Shown: positions 34,372 to 43,906 of the stretch, piece by piece
How positions within the stretch are numbered: the stretch's first letter is position 1
Layout of the letters: each line of letters opens with the position of its first letter
Origin: Aquimarina sp. BL5
Lineage (GTDB): Bacteria > Bacteroidota > Bacteroidia > Flavobacteriales > Flavobacteriaceae
Length of the DNA: 64,000 nucleotides
Reading direction: 5' to 3'
NCBI RefSeq assembly: GCF_003443675.1
Contig: NZ_CP031963.1
Coordinates: 3,929,501 to 3,993,500, forward strand
Notes under the pieces: model-generated
The model's input: only the letters and a program-made list of their open reading frames with translations
What the model was told of the DNA's origin: nothing
Database searches by the model: none
Made by a program: the position numbers and the translations under genes

Positions 34372-37300
34372 ATGGGACAAGGAAAAAACACTAAAGAAGA
34401 GCAATCAAAAAACGGCTCACAACGACAACCAGAAATACAAGAAATAAACGAATTTGAAGAAGAAACTCAAGAGGTAGAAGCAACAAATGAAAATACACCT
34501 GAAGAGCAAAAGGTGTATTTAGGCATAACACAAGAAGCCTCAACTCCACCAGAGGCACCAACTCCGCCAGACGCAACAGATTTACTAGGAAATAAAAAGA
34601 GTTTTTTAAATTTTGGAAGAAACAAAAAGAAAAAAAAGCCAATAGTTCAAATAGAAGGAGAGCCAGTTGCTTATTTCTACAATTGGAACAATCAGCAACA
34701 ACAATTTACTAAAATACCGATAAAACTCTTTGAGGATGACCAAGTTGTGTCTTCCTGTGAAGTTATTGATCATCCTGATTTTAGTTTTATCAGAATTAGA
34801 AGAAAACTCACATTTAAAGATGGTAAAACAGCATTGATTTCAAAATCAGGTTATGTAAAGCGAGACGAGTTTACCAACGCAGAAGATTGGCCTCCATATA
34901 ACCGAAGAATACATCCTGTTTACATTGATCCACATAAATTAGTAAGACCCGCAGGAAATCCTCATCCAAATCAAAAGTATAAAGAAGGAAATCGTGAGTG
35001 GTATCTAGGTTTGGCTATTTTAATGGATGCCTATAGATCTTTAGAACAAGCTGAAGAAGAAGGAGACGAAGAAGCTAAGCAAACCAGACGCGATATTGCA
35101 TTAGCTGCATTACAAAACTATTCCAAAGTAGCAACCTTTACAGCTCCTGATACCTTAGCTGTCCACGATAAAAAAGAAAAAAACAAACAATTTCATAGCG
35201 ATTATAGAGGAAAACAAGGCACTGCTTTTTTTAACGGAGGGGGCTATTACAGGAGTGATGGAACAAATCCAATTAATGATTCGGTAGAAGAATTACTTAG
35301 AGCAGAACTTGGCGTAAATAATAATATTGTTATAGTTAGCGATTCACTTGCACTAGAAACTGCGAAAAGAGCATTTCCTCTACTATACACTATAAAAACC
35401 GATGATAATGTAGGAATTGAAGCCATCAATATTGACAGTATACAAACCTTTGAAGAACTTATAAGTAATTTTTTTGACCAAATCATGAGAGGAATTACTG
35501 TAGCTAATCAATTCGTTATAGATATTAGTAATTATTATACATCTTTACAAGAAGCAAAAGAAGCACCAATCAATCATTCAGCGCTAGTTATTGAAGTTCA
35601 AAATAATTTAGCAGAAGTGTTAACTCGCATAGTAAAAGAGAAAACAACAAGTCAACTCGAACAAGAAACCTTATTAGAAAGCTGTTTAAGTAAAATGTAT
35701 ATAGCAGGTTTAATAGCTGATGCTGGCTATTATTATGCAGTAGAATTTGTCTTGAATGAAGCCGTTAGGAATAATAAAGGGTTTGAAGCTGTCTTACCAG
35801 AGCAAATAACCCCAGTGCAGCAAAAAAATAACCCTCCTGTGAGGAAGATAAAAGATCCAACGGAAAAAAAGAAAACTAAAAAAAAATTAAAGACAAAAAA
35901 AGGCATTACAGACATTCATGAGATTCCTAATCGCAAAAAAGAAGTGGATAGCGATGTCACAATGGACGATCTTCTAGGAGAGTATCCATTAATATACACA
36001 GAAAGAGAAAATACAATAGCGAGTTCAGAAGAAACCAAGATAGGTTCTGTAGCTAATTTTACAGCATTTGTTATCAATTTTTGTACGCAATTACAAGTAG
36101 GAAAGATTGTAGAAAAAGATTTTGTTTTAGATATCAGTCCATATTACAAAGCGCAAGTAAAAGAAAAGGATGAAGAAACAACATTACAAGATGTAATTAC
36201 TAAAATTCAAGGTGAGTTAAGTGAAGCTTTATTTACTACAATTTATGAAGTTATAGAGATTGATACAGAAACAGATACAGAAGCAAATACAAGGAATGTA
36301 TTAATAAAAAAGTGTCTGGAAAAACTAAATATATTCGCTATCGATGTTCATGAAGGAGTTCATTTTTACCTTGAATTTGATTTGGTGACCCCATTACAGT
36401 CGAAAGATGAATTTGAAGCGGAAACCTTAAATGTTAAAAATTTTAAATCAACTATTAAATCAACTTTAGGAAGTGCTGGTACAAAAATAGATCCGATGAG
36501 TGCTAAAGAAGCGAATTTAAAATTCAGTAGCTTCGAAAATGTACTAGCAGCTCAAGGCATTTCACCTGTAACGTTAGCTGAAGGTTTTGAAGGAAATGAA
36601 TTGGTACAAATCTTAGAAATGTTTAAAGCAAAAAATGGTACTAAGGAAGCAAATACAAAAGCGAAAATCAATACTAAAAATGTAAATCTATACAATTCTT
36701 TAACTGCTTTTGTAAGCTCAACTATTTTTCAAAAGTTTAGAGCATTATCTGATAATAAAGACCATCCTCCATACGTACAGATTTATAGCAATGCTACTGC
36801 GGATCTAATAGAAGGTTTAACTAAATTACCTATTGGAGAAACCATAGACCAAGTGTTTGAACGAAAAAGAATTTCTGGTTTATTAAAAATGACCTACGTG
36901 CGTATGCACTTAGGAATTTTATCAGCAATGGTTTCTATAAACAATATGGATAGCTTTATAAATGCCATAGAACTACTTCATAATTATATTCAAATGATAT
37001 TGGCTATTGTAAAACCGTATCGTCAAGATATAGATTTTCACAATGCCATGTTAGCAGCACATACAAAATCACCCATAGAAGGACTTGACTATGATATCTT
37101 GGAAAATCAGGAACGCAAACCAAAACAAGAAGAAGCAATAGTAAAAACTGTAGCGCCTACCATAGCACCAAAAAAAACAAATCATAAATCTACTATGTCG
37201 AGGTTGCTTAATATGGCTGGACTTAAGAAGAAAAAAGGAACTAAAAAAGCCATAGAAAAACCAATAAAAGAAGAAAAAGTAGCACCAAAGAAATCAGTAA

Positions 37301-39480
37301 AAGCGGAAGAAGTATCTCCAAATATTTATGAAGAGTTTCATACAATGATTCATCACCAACCTTCGTATATGCATTCTTTTAGTAGCACACTTTCAGGTGT
37401 GGAATTACAAAAAGGAAGTAATGTATTGAATATTTTAATACTGAAAGATAATTATTACGAAACTGTTGGGAGTAAAGGATATGCTGGACTTGTTCAAAAG
37501 TCAAAAGCGTACAAAAGTTATACTTGGGACGGAAAAAGAAAAGTTCCTGAATCTGAGGAGAAATTTGATATATATGCTTGTGATTTCCACCACAACATCT
37601 CGGCTACAAGAAAAGAATATGCTACCGAAAATCTTATAGCTCAAGTAAATCAGTTATATGCAGAAGAGAAAGTTGCAGATAAATTTACGGTGTCTATTGA
37701 TTGTACAATAGATTATGTTCGGTCTAAAGAAGTTTATGATTTTTTAGTATCTCAGAAAGAACGCATACAAAGTGGTGCCTTAAATGTGGTCTTAAATAGA
37801 AGTTCTCAAAAATTTGATATGTTGGGGCTAGATAATTATTATGGTGGTTTTAGTGTAACCATTAACAATCAAGATGATTACCAAGAGTTTAATGAGCGTA
37901 TTTTAAAGCAAGAAGGCCATGCAACAGGATTAACCCACCAAGGACTTACACATGTAGCTACACATGGAAGTCACCATCAAGAACGATATAGGCAAGCATT
38001 GATGAGAAGTACAAATCGTTTTTATAATAAATTGGCTGCTGCAGGTTTACACGAAAAAAGTACTATTAAGGAAAACATATACATTGCAAAAAATAGCGAC
38101 CCAAATGCTGTTTTTATAGACATTAGAACAGATCAAATAGATCCAGAGAATAAGCAAAGTAATCGTTATATGTTACGAATTAAAAAATGGGCCGAAAACC
38201 ATAATAAAGGATTAGGGCAAAGAGCAAGTTTTGGATTTCCATATACCAATATTTCGTTTATTCCTGGTCCTGGTGGTCGAGTTCGCATAAATCCTGGGTT
38301 AGAAAGTGAACGAGAGATTGATGAGTATGCTAATTTTCTGATTGTACTCCGAGAATTGATTGATGAGGACGCTTCCTATGCAACTCGGGGCGATGATAAA
38401 TTTTTAGAGTTTGTAAATGATAAAATTAATGAACGTACAAAACAAGAGAAAAAAACACTAAACGATTTACCAGCAAATTTTGAGCTCCCATTACATCTAT
38501 TAAATGACTTTCAAAAAGGATTTTTAGCTTCTGAAGTTATGAATCTTACTAGTAAAAAAATAAAAATTGCGGCTTACGATTATAGGCAAATCATTGGTAA
38601 AGCAATAAACGAAAATGATGATGAAACGTTACGTCAGTTTGTAATTAAAAGAACCTTAAATACATTTACGATTGTTAGTAAAGGTCAGAGAAAAAATGAG
38701 TTACGAATTTTACAAGCACAAAAAAATACTACAAATACATCAAAGTCCACAGTAATTGATTTTTTTAAGCAAAAAATGCCTGAAAAGCTTCAACCTAAAA
38801 AAGGTAAAACGGTGAATAGCATTGTACATTTAATGAGAAATCATATCGCCGAAAGTAAACCAACAAAAGAAGCACCTAAGGCATCGTATGAAACCGAGTC
38901 ACAGCGAAAAATGAATAAAGAAGCTATTGCAAGAATGTTAAATAACGAAAATATTAATGAAGCTCCAAAAGAGAAAATACAGGATGCCGAAAGTCCGTGG
39001 TTATTTGAAGATAATAAAGGAAAAGGCGATTGTTTGTTTTATGCTTTGGGAAGAACTAATAGTGCACCCGCAGCTTTTAAATTACGTCAAGATATTGTAA
39101 GTTACCAAGAAGCGCAGGGGCTTATTAAACATGGTTATGTGGACAACCAAATAGGAAGAATGTTAAGAAGTAGTAATAGTCAAGGTTTACGAAATCTAGC
39201 TAGGGATGTAGATGGGAGAGAAGGAATTCCAGTAGCCGCATATTATCTTTTAATGCGACAAGAAGGAATTTGGGGTGGATTGGAAGAGATCAAGGCATTT
39301 TCGGCAATGAAAGACCAAACTATATACCTTGTTCAAGATAACGGAAGGATAAATCGTATTAATGGAGCCACTGTTACAAGGACGGATACTTTGCCTGATA
39401 CTGCTTTTGAACCTGAAAATTTAGTGTTGCATCAATCGGCTTCACACTTTAAAATTATAATTGCTAGGAGAGAGAAGTAG
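34372..39480 (+). CDS. Putative eCIS cargo: 1,702-residue protein with C-terminal OTU-like protease
   Basis: No signal peptide. Residues 1-95 are acidic, Pro/Glu-rich and probably disordered, with a Lys-rich patch. Residues about 335-465 and 538-670 are a repeated helical module (TFEELISNFFDQI to YYAVEFVL; FTAFVINFCTQL to HFYLEFDL); a weaker third copy may lie at 768-885. Residues 1000-1450 are unrecognised. The C-terminus (about 1545-1700) has the OTU cysteine-protease layout: KGDCLFYAL (D1553, nucleophile C1554), IWGGLEEIKAFSA, and a terminal SHFKIII with H1692. OTU enzymes cleave ubiquitin chains, which are eukaryotic targets. Following the ATPase in the operon, it is a likely injected effector. 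At about 190 kDa it is large for a tube lumen, so a surface-attached toxin is the alternative. Confidence 0.72.
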   Translation: MGQGKNTKEEQSKNGSQRQPEIQEINEFEEETQEVEATNENTPEEQKVYLGITQEASTPPEAPTPPDATDLLGNKKSFLNFGRNKKKKKPIVQIEGEPVAYFYNWNNQQQQFTKIPIKLFEDDQVVSSCEVIDHPDFSFIRIRRKLTFKDGKTALISKSGYVKRDEFTNAEDWPPYNRRIHPVYIDPHKLVRPAGNPHPNQKYKEGNREWYLGLAILMDAYRSLEQAEEEGDEEAKQTRRDIALAALQNYSKVATFTAPDTLAVHDKKEKNKQFHSDYRGKQGTAFFNGGGYYRSDGTNPINDSVEELLRAELGVNNNIVIVSDSLALETAKRAFPLLYTIKTDDNVGIEAINIDSIQTFEELISNFFDQIMRGITVANQFVIDISNYYTSLQEAKEAPINHSALVIEVQNNLAEVLTRIVKEKTTSQLEQETLLESCLSKMYIAGLIADAGYYYAVEFVLNEAVRNNKGFEAVLPEQITPVQQKNNPPVRKIKDPTEKKKTKKKLKTKKGITDIHEIPNRKKEVDSDVTMDDLLGEYPLIYTERENTIASSEETKIGSVANFTAFVINFCTQLQVGKIVEKDFVLDISPYYKAQVKEKDEETTLQDVITKIQGELSEALFTTIYEVIEIDTETDTEANTRNVLIKKCLEKLNIFAIDVHEGVHFYLEFDLVTPLQSKDEFEAETLNVKNFKSTIKSTLGSAGTKIDPMSAKEANLKFSSFENVLAAQGISPVTLAEGFEGNELVQILEMFKAKNGTKEANTKAKINTKNVNLYNSLTAFVSSTIFQKFRALSDNKDHPPYVQIYSNATADLIEGLTKLPIGETIDQVFERKRISGLLKMTYVRMHLGILSAMVSINNMDSFINAIELLHNYIQMILAIVKPYRQDIDFHNAMLAAHTKSPIEGLDYDILENQERKPKQEEAIVKTVAPTIAPKKTNHKSTMSRLLNMAGLKKKKGTKKAIEKPIKEEKVAPKKSVKAEEVSPNIYEEFHTMIHHQPSYMHSFSSTLSGVELQKGSNVLNILILKDNYYETVGSKGYAGLVQKSKAYKSYTWDGKRKVPESEEKFDIYACDFHHNISATRKEYATENLIAQVNQLYAEEKVADKFTVSIDCTIDYVRSKEVYDFLVSQKERIQSGALNVVLNRSSQKFDMLGLDNYYGGFSVTINNQDDYQEFNERILKQEGHATGLTHQGLTHVATHGSHHQERYRQALMRSTNRFYNKLAAAGLHEKSTIKENIYIAKNSDPNAVFIDIRTDQIDPENKQSNRYMLRIKKWAENHNKGLGQRASFGFPYTNISFIPGPGGRVRINPGLESEREIDEYANFLIVLRELIDEDASYATRGDDKFLEFVNDKINERTKQEKKTLNDLPANFELPLHLLNDFQKGFLASEVMNLTSKKIKIAAYDYRQIIGKAINENDDETLRQFVIKRTLNTFTIVSKGQRKNELRILQAQKNTTNTSKSTVIDFFKQKMPEKLQPKKGKTVNSIVHLMRNHIAESKPTKEAPKASYETESQRKMNKEAIARMLNNENINEAPKEKIQDAESPWLFEDNKGKGDCLFYALGRTNSAPAAFKLRQDIVSYQEAQGLIKHGYVDNQIGRMLRSSNSQGLRNLARDVDGREGIPVAAYYLLMRQEGIWGGLEEIKAFSAMKDQTIYLVQDNGRINRINGATVTRTDTLPDTAFEPENLVLHQSASHFKIIIARREK

Positions 39481-40055
39481 TAGAGGATAACGTACCTGTA
39501 ACAAAGAAATTATAGTATTATTTTTATGTAAAATAAGCAATCACCTGATCTTTCAGATTTACACTTTCTAATTATAAAGGTGTAATGAAACTAAAAGTTT
39601 TCAATCATTGAATTTTTAACCATTCAATTTAACAAGTATGAAAGTAACCTGCTCTGCGAAGTTTGGAACTTCGTAGCGTTAACAGTGAGAAGGTGTGTAT
39701 AGAAAAGGACATGTGTAGTGTGGCGAAGTCACAGACATTCGCAGAGCACAAGCAAAAAATAACAATCAACTTCGACGATCACCTTTGGTAATCAAGTCTT
39801 ATAGAACTGCTTCGAAGTATTGTTTTAATCCTTCGGAATAGTTCGTTAACGCTTCGAAATGGTAATCAAAGGGGGTAAGCAGGATTTCTACGACCCATAT
39901 ATGTATCAAAATATGGCGTGTTATAAGCTAAGTATCAGATCAATGCTCTGTAAAATGTAGCATATTAAATTTCCAATCCCTACTTACCCTTATTGGTTGA
40001 TTTACAAAAGATATAGTTCCTCTCCTTCCAAAGGATAGGTTAGGAGAGGATGTTC
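39481..40055. other. Gene-free stretch after the cargo gene
   Basis: No convincing reading frame. It contains short repeats with TTCG cores (for example CTCTGCGAAGTTTGGAACTTCG near 39652, split here by function as an inverted AAGTT/AACTT pair) and several scattered TTCGAAG words. It appears to be repeat debris separating the injection operon from the next transcription unit. Confidence 0.5.
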
Positions 40056-40088
40056 AGACCTGTCAGGTTTTTAAAACCTGACAGGTCT
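40056..40088. repeat. 33-base perfect palindrome
   Basis: AGACCTGTCAGGTTTT, one T, then its exact reverse complement. It lies 14 bases before the shared promoter motif at 40102. It could end upstream transcription as RNA or be one copy of a dispersed palindromic repeat; similar CCTGTCAGGTTTT elements are common in Bacteroidota. Confidence 0.7.
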
Positions 40089-40101
40089 AGATCATTAGTT
40101 T

Positions 40102-40167
40102 GTCGCAAAATTCCCTTGATTTGCCGTTTTTGTTATAACTATAAGATATGTTCTCTTTATACATTTG
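40102..40167 (+). promoter_or_regulatory. Shared-motif promoter of the 40.2-kb membrane gene
   Basis: GTCG (40102-40105), 17 bases, GCCGT (40123-40127), 32 bases, TACATTTG (40160-40167). The start codon is at 40191. Same layout as the eCIS promoter. Confidence 0.72.
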
Positions 40168-40190
40168 AAAAAAGTATAAATAACACAATT

Positions 40191-40895
40191 ATGGAAGATA
40201 AAAAATCAATGTATTCGCTTAGAAAAACAATAGGGATCCTTGGGTTAGCATTACCTATACTGCTCTTAGTAACACATCAGGAATTACTCTCTAGTATGAG
40301 TCATTATTATTATACATCAGGTGGGGTATTTTTTATTTTAATCCTTTCGGCCTTTGGCTTGTTTCTTATAAATTATAGAGGATACCCAAAACAAGAAGGA
40401 GAGTTGATGAGTGATCGTTTGATCACTACTATTGCCGGAATATGTATTCTTGTTACTGCATTGATTCCTACCAAATCAGAAAACCCATTAGGCACTTTGT
40501 TTTTTACAGATGCTCCGTATCTATTTGGTCACGCATCTAATGGACTTCTGGGAGCAATTCACTTGCTAAGCGCGGCTTCATTTTTCTTTTTGCTAGGGTA
40601 TATGAGTTTTTTCAAATTTGTTTTAAATCACGATGCATCTTCTTCTAGAAACAGATTGTTCCGCAGAAGTGGTATTATCGTTTGGGCATCTGTAGGTGCG
40701 TTGGTATTGATTTTTGTTTTGGAAGCAATGCTAGGGATAAATTTTGACACCATACTTCCTGCCTACACCTTTTGGTTAGAGTGGGTAGCGTTATATGCAT
40801 TTGCAGTAGCCTGGCTAGTAAAAGGTAGAATTCATAAAGATTTTGAAAATATGATGAAGACCTTTAATCAAGAAAAAAGTATAGAGAAGCGTTAG
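40191..40895 (+). CDS. Six-helix membrane protein of unknown function
   Basis: 234 residues from the ATG at 40191. The longer frame from 40050 crosses the palindrome and promoter and is rejected. About six hydrophobic segments are visible (for example IGILGLALPILLLV, FFILILSAFGLFLI, LITTIAGICILVTALI, LLGAIHLLSAASFFFLLGYM, IIVWASVGALVLIFVLEAML, WLEWVALYAFAVAWLV). The pattern is like DUF998-type membrane proteins. A shared-motif promoter lies just upstream, linking it to the injection system. A role in the membrane during particle release or anchoring is inferred from regulation only. Confidence 0.75.
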   Translation: MEDKKSMYSLRKTIGILGLALPILLLVTHQELLSSMSHYYYTSGGVFFILILSAFGLFLINYRGYPKQEGELMSDRLITTIAGICILVTALIPTKSENPLGTLFFTDAPYLFGHASNGLLGAIHLLSAASFFFLLGYMSFFKFVLNHDASSSRNRLFRRSGIIVWASVGALVLIFVLEAMLGINFDTILPAYTFWLEWVALYAFAVAWLVKGRIHKDFENMMKTFNQEKSIEKR

Positions 40896-40931
40896 TATAT
40901 TGTACCTTGAAAGTCCCAGTATGACAGCTCA

Positions 40932-41007
40932 CCCTTCGAGAGACCTCAGGGTTCGAAAAATACGGACTGAGGCATTGGAAAAATGCGTGCTGAGGTTCTC
41001 GAAGCCC
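40932..41007. repeat. Inverted pair of the CTGAGG..CTCGAAG element
   Basis: TTCGAGAGACCTCAG (40935-40949) faces CTGAGGTTCTCGAAG (40990-41004), both related to the elements at 31.8-32.2 kb. The pair can form a long hairpin between the membrane gene (stop 40895) and the amidase promoter. No gene is seen in 40896-41221. Confidence 0.6.
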
Positions 41008-41126
41008 AACAGATCTTCGACACCTGTCCGCCTTTGGAGGAGGCTCAGACTGATAATCCAAAAACTTTAATGGAACTAAATTGTAGAATACTGTTAAAAT
41101 ATTGATTCTTGAATATAAGAAGAAGT

Positions 41127-41191
41127 GTCGCAATTTTCCCTGTATTTGGCGGTTTTGAGATAGTATAGAGATACGACTAGCGGTACCTTTG
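41127..41191 (+). promoter_or_regulatory. Shared-motif promoter of the amidase
   Basis: GTCG (41127-41130), 17 bases, GGCGG (41148-41152), 31 bases, TACCTTTG (41184-41191). The start codon is 31 bases further on, at 41222. Confidence 0.75.
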
Positions 41192-41221
41192 ATATCATTA
41201 TAATCACAAATTAAATAAGGT

Positions 41222-41989
41222 ATGAAGGCAACTAGTATAGCAAATCATGAGAATACTTTTTTTGAAACAGGAAGAGACTCAGACGGAAAAGAATTTGTAT
41301 TAACTCCAAATACGGTTCCAATTAAAGGAACTAACGAGTCCATGCCTTATATAAGTTGTAGGCAAAAAAATGGAGATACTTCATTTTATGAGCAAGAGAA
41401 AAACACAAAAACACAGATTGTACTGCATTATACCGCGGGCTATTTAAAAGGAGACGTGGCGGCTTTGTCCAAGCCTAATTATCGGGTATCAGTACCTTTT
41501 ATCATTGCCAGAAATGGTACTATTCTTAATATGTGGTCTTCTGCCTATTGGGCATATCACTTAGGTTCTGGAGCCGTAGGAGGAAACACTAATGGTGCCA
41601 AGAGGACTATAGCGATAGAAATGTCTAATATTGGATTTCTGAAAAGAATTGGAGACCAGCTAGTTACTGTATATAGTGATACAGACGTATACTGCCATAT
41701 GAATGAAACACGATTTTATACCAAGCTAGACATACCGTATAGAGGTGAACAATATTATGCCAGATATACGATCAGACAATATAAAAGCTTGGCTTTATTA
41801 CTTCGGTATTTAACTGCAGAATATAAAATACCTGCAGTATTCCTGCCAGAGGATAAACGATATGATATAGTGGCAGAAAATGAGTTAGTCAATTTTAAAG
41901 GGATTACATCTCACGTAAATTATCGATCTTCTGGAAAATGGGATATAGGGCCCGCATTTGATTGGCAAAAAGTTATGGAAGAGCTTTAA
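41222..41989 (+). CDS. N-acetylmuramoyl-L-alanine amidase (Amidase_2/PGRP fold)
   Basis: 255 residues. It is a zinc amidase that cuts the bond between peptidoglycan glycan and stem peptide. Ligand candidates are H69 (IVLHYTAG), H231 (SHVNYR) and D241 (KWDIGPAFDW), the last replacing the Cys of T7 lysozyme, as in AmiD-type enzymes. WAYHLGSG and TIAIEMSNIG are further family motifs. No signal peptide is visible, as in phage endolysins that need a holin or other release route. It has its own shared-motif promoter and is followed by a lipoprotein and membrane proteins. This fits a lysis/release role for the contractile particle, which is an inference. Confidence 0.9.
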   Translation: MKATSIANHENTFFETGRDSDGKEFVLTPNTVPIKGTNESMPYISCRQKNGDTSFYEQEKNTKTQIVLHYTAGYLKGDVAALSKPNYRVSVPFIIARNGTILNMWSSAYWAYHLGSGAVGGNTNGAKRTIAIEMSNIGFLKRIGDQLVTVYSDTDVYCHMNETRFYTKLDIPYRGEQYYARYTIRQYKSLALLLRYLTAEYKIPAVFLPEDKRYDIVAENELVNFKGITSHVNYRSSGKWDIGPAFDWQKVMEEL

Positions 41990-42004
41990 TAATTAAAGTA
42001 AAGA

Positions 42005-42070
42005 GTCGGTAAATTACTCTAATATGTCGGATTTGTAATAGTCCGATACCCATTTCGAAATATATCTTTA
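42005..42070 (+). promoter_or_regulatory. Shared-motif promoter of the lipoprotein operon
   Basis: GTCGG (42005) and GTCGG (42026) form an exact direct repeat with a 21-base period; 32 bases later TATCTTTA (42063-42070) is a -7 box variant. The lipoprotein starts at 42113. Confidence 0.72.
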
Positions 42071-42112
42071 CTATTCAATATGATAGACCAACAATATTAA
42101 ATATGATTACTC

Positions 42113-42784
42113 ATGAAAAAAATAATTATAAAAACGGTAATAGTTTTCATACTGGTTCTTATAAGCGGGTGTGCAAGCTATGGTCCAAAAGATAATAGCC
42201 TCGCAATAGTTTTGTCAAACACACAACAAGCCTTGGCTAGTATTGGAGAAAAAATAGTTGCAGATGGAGATAAGGAACTTGTCAGTGCCTATGATACCTT
42301 AGAAAAAAAGCGATCAGAATTATTTCCGGTTTTAGAAAAGTGTAATGAAAAGTATGCACTTGCTCCTGAATATATAACCACATTAAAAGAAATAGAGAAA
42401 ACAGTAAGTCGAGTGAACAAAGAGTTTACAACAACTTCAGATAAGGCATTTATCTTAGGTGCAATTTATAAAGACTATGATGCTAAATTACAAACGATTA
42501 AGAATACAGCAGCTAATAATGCTACTACAAAAATTAAAGTAACGGTAAATTCTAATGAAGAAGAAGGTTTTTTTGTTTTCGGGAAATTGTCCTACGAGCA
42601 GGGACAGGATATTAAAAGGTTTCGGTTTAACCAACCTACTCAAAATGCTATTCAGGATTTTGTACCTGGGTATTATCTTTTTTGGTTAGAAAAAGAAGAT
42701 CGTGTAGGAGAACCAGAACTGCATTTAATTATGAGTAATAGCGGTGAAGAGGAAAAACAATTGGTACTAAAAGCTCCAAAATAA
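42113..42784 (+). CDS. Lipoprotein, helical, unknown function
   Basis: 223 residues. The signal sequence IIIKTVIVFILVLISGC ends in a lipobox (LISGC, Cys at about residue 20), so it is anchored in a membrane facing the periplasm. The N-terminal half is helical and coiled-coil-like (LASIGEKIVADGDKELVSAYDTLEKKRSELF). The C-terminal half is beta-rich (TKIKVTVNSNEEEGFFVFGKL). No family is recognised. It is followed seven bases later by a membrane protein, so the two are co-transcribed from the shared-motif promoter at 42005. It might act as an outer-membrane partner in envelope disruption or particle anchoring. Confidence 0.78.
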   Translation: MKKIIIKTVIVFILVLISGCASYGPKDNSLAIVLSNTQQALASIGEKIVADGDKELVSAYDTLEKKRSELFPVLEKCNEKYALAPEYITTLKEIEKTVSRVNKEFTTTSDKAFILGAIYKDYDAKLQTIKNTAANNATTKIKVTVNSNEEEGFFVFGKLSYEQGQDIKRFRFNQPTQNAIQDFVPGYYLFWLEKEDRVGEPELHLIMSNSGEEEKQLVLKAPK

Positions 42785-42791
42785 CGAAACA

Positions 42792-43376
42792 ATGTTGGTT
42801 AATAAATTTAAAGAAGTCTGGAAAGAGATCACACTGCTTAGCACTTGGATAGCATCTGTTGCGGGGGCTTTTATAATCCCTTTACCTTCTTGGTATGCAT
42901 CCGATGACAATACCACTTTCTTAATGAAGTTCGGGGTATTTATTGCTACTGCCCTCGCGGGATTCCTGATTTTATACTCCTTAAAAAATAAAGTCATCAG
43001 TGTATGGATGCGTTTATCTATTAATTTCATCGTGATTTTTGTAGGAACTTATGCGGCATATCATCTTGCACGAGAAAGCAAAACATTACCATATCTGGAT
43101 AAAGATATTGTGATTGGTAATGAGTTAATAGAAACAAATCCTTTCGAAGCATTTAAAGATTCTCATGGTTTTTTACCAGCTAGAAATGAGCAAATGATGA
43201 TTATTCTTGGCGATCCAGAAAAAGCTTGGACCAAAGAAAGTATTGCATCTAATAGGATACAGCTGATAGTACTTTTATTTTTATGTTATTTATTATCGGC
43301 AGGTTTTATCATTTCGTTCTGTAACCTGATGATACTCTATAAAGATAAGTATACGATTAAAGTAGAAAAAAAATAA
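42792..43376 (+). CDS. Three-helix membrane protein, holin-like candidate
   Basis: 194 residues. Hydrophobic segments lie at about residues 15-32 (LLSTWIASVAGAFIIPL), 44-62 (FGVFIATALAGFLILYSL), 71-90 (RLSINFIVIFVGTYAAYHL) and 163-182 (LIVLLFLCYLLSAGFIISF), with a soluble loop between the last two. It is co-transcribed with the lipoprotein upstream and lies one gene after the amidase. A holin or a particle-anchoring membrane protein is possible, but there is no sequence proof. Confidence 0.72.
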   Translation: MLVNKFKEVWKEITLLSTWIASVAGAFIIPLPSWYASDDNTTFLMKFGVFIATALAGFLILYSLKNKVISVWMRLSINFIVIFVGTYAAYHLARESKTLPYLDKDIVIGNELIETNPFEAFKDSHGFLPARNEQMMIILGDPEKAWTKESIASNRIQLIVLLFLCYLLSAGFIISFCNLMILYKDKYTIKVEKK

Positions 43377-43753
43377 TGTGATGCTCGTTTTCATTTAGAC
43401 ATTTTTTTTGAACCAAAATTCTGTAAATTCTCAAATTTCGACTTTAGAGAAATCCATCGAGCGTAGAATTGTTGGTTAAAAAGTATTCTCGGTATGCTAT
43501 TTTGTGAGCAGGTGAGTATTTTGTCTTCAGTTAGCTCCGACACAACAGTCTTTTAGATTATTACTGAAATATTTTATACTTTTTCTTCATAGTTTTCCTA
43601 AATATTAAATTGATTATAGTATTAAAAAATATCGCATCGATTTGTAACCATTCTTCAAATTAATTGAAATTTAAAGGTCAGTAAGACCTACTATAGCAGT
43701 AAGTTTTTTAAGCTTCTCATATTTACATAGTACCGATTTAAGATCTAACCGTC

Positions 43754-43906
43754 CTGAAATTTATCAATAAAGTTGAAACACAATTACGTACTTATAAAAA
43801 CGTCTTTTTTGGCTTAACAATCTTAGTTTTTATACACTGTTTTTTCGGTTTTTCCATAACAGAACCTTGGGGTAGTTATACTTTTGACCAACAAATGAAA
43901 GATTGA
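43754..43906 (+). pseudogene. Possible remnant of a small membrane protein
   Basis: An open frame without a normal start codon (only CTG at 43754) reads a hydrophobic segment VFFGLTILVFIHCFFGFSI and a polar end ITEPWGSYTFDQQMKD, stopping at 43906. Codon use looks protein-like, but no complete gene is present. It lies in a 1.1-kb stretch (43377-44487) that otherwise shows only AT-rich DNA and the promoter at 44252. Confidence 0.3.

Noticed and set aside
40050..40190. 47-codon N-terminal extension of the membrane protein
   Set aside because: Covers the 33-base palindrome and the shared promoter motif; the ATG at 40191 follows the -7 box at a normal distance.
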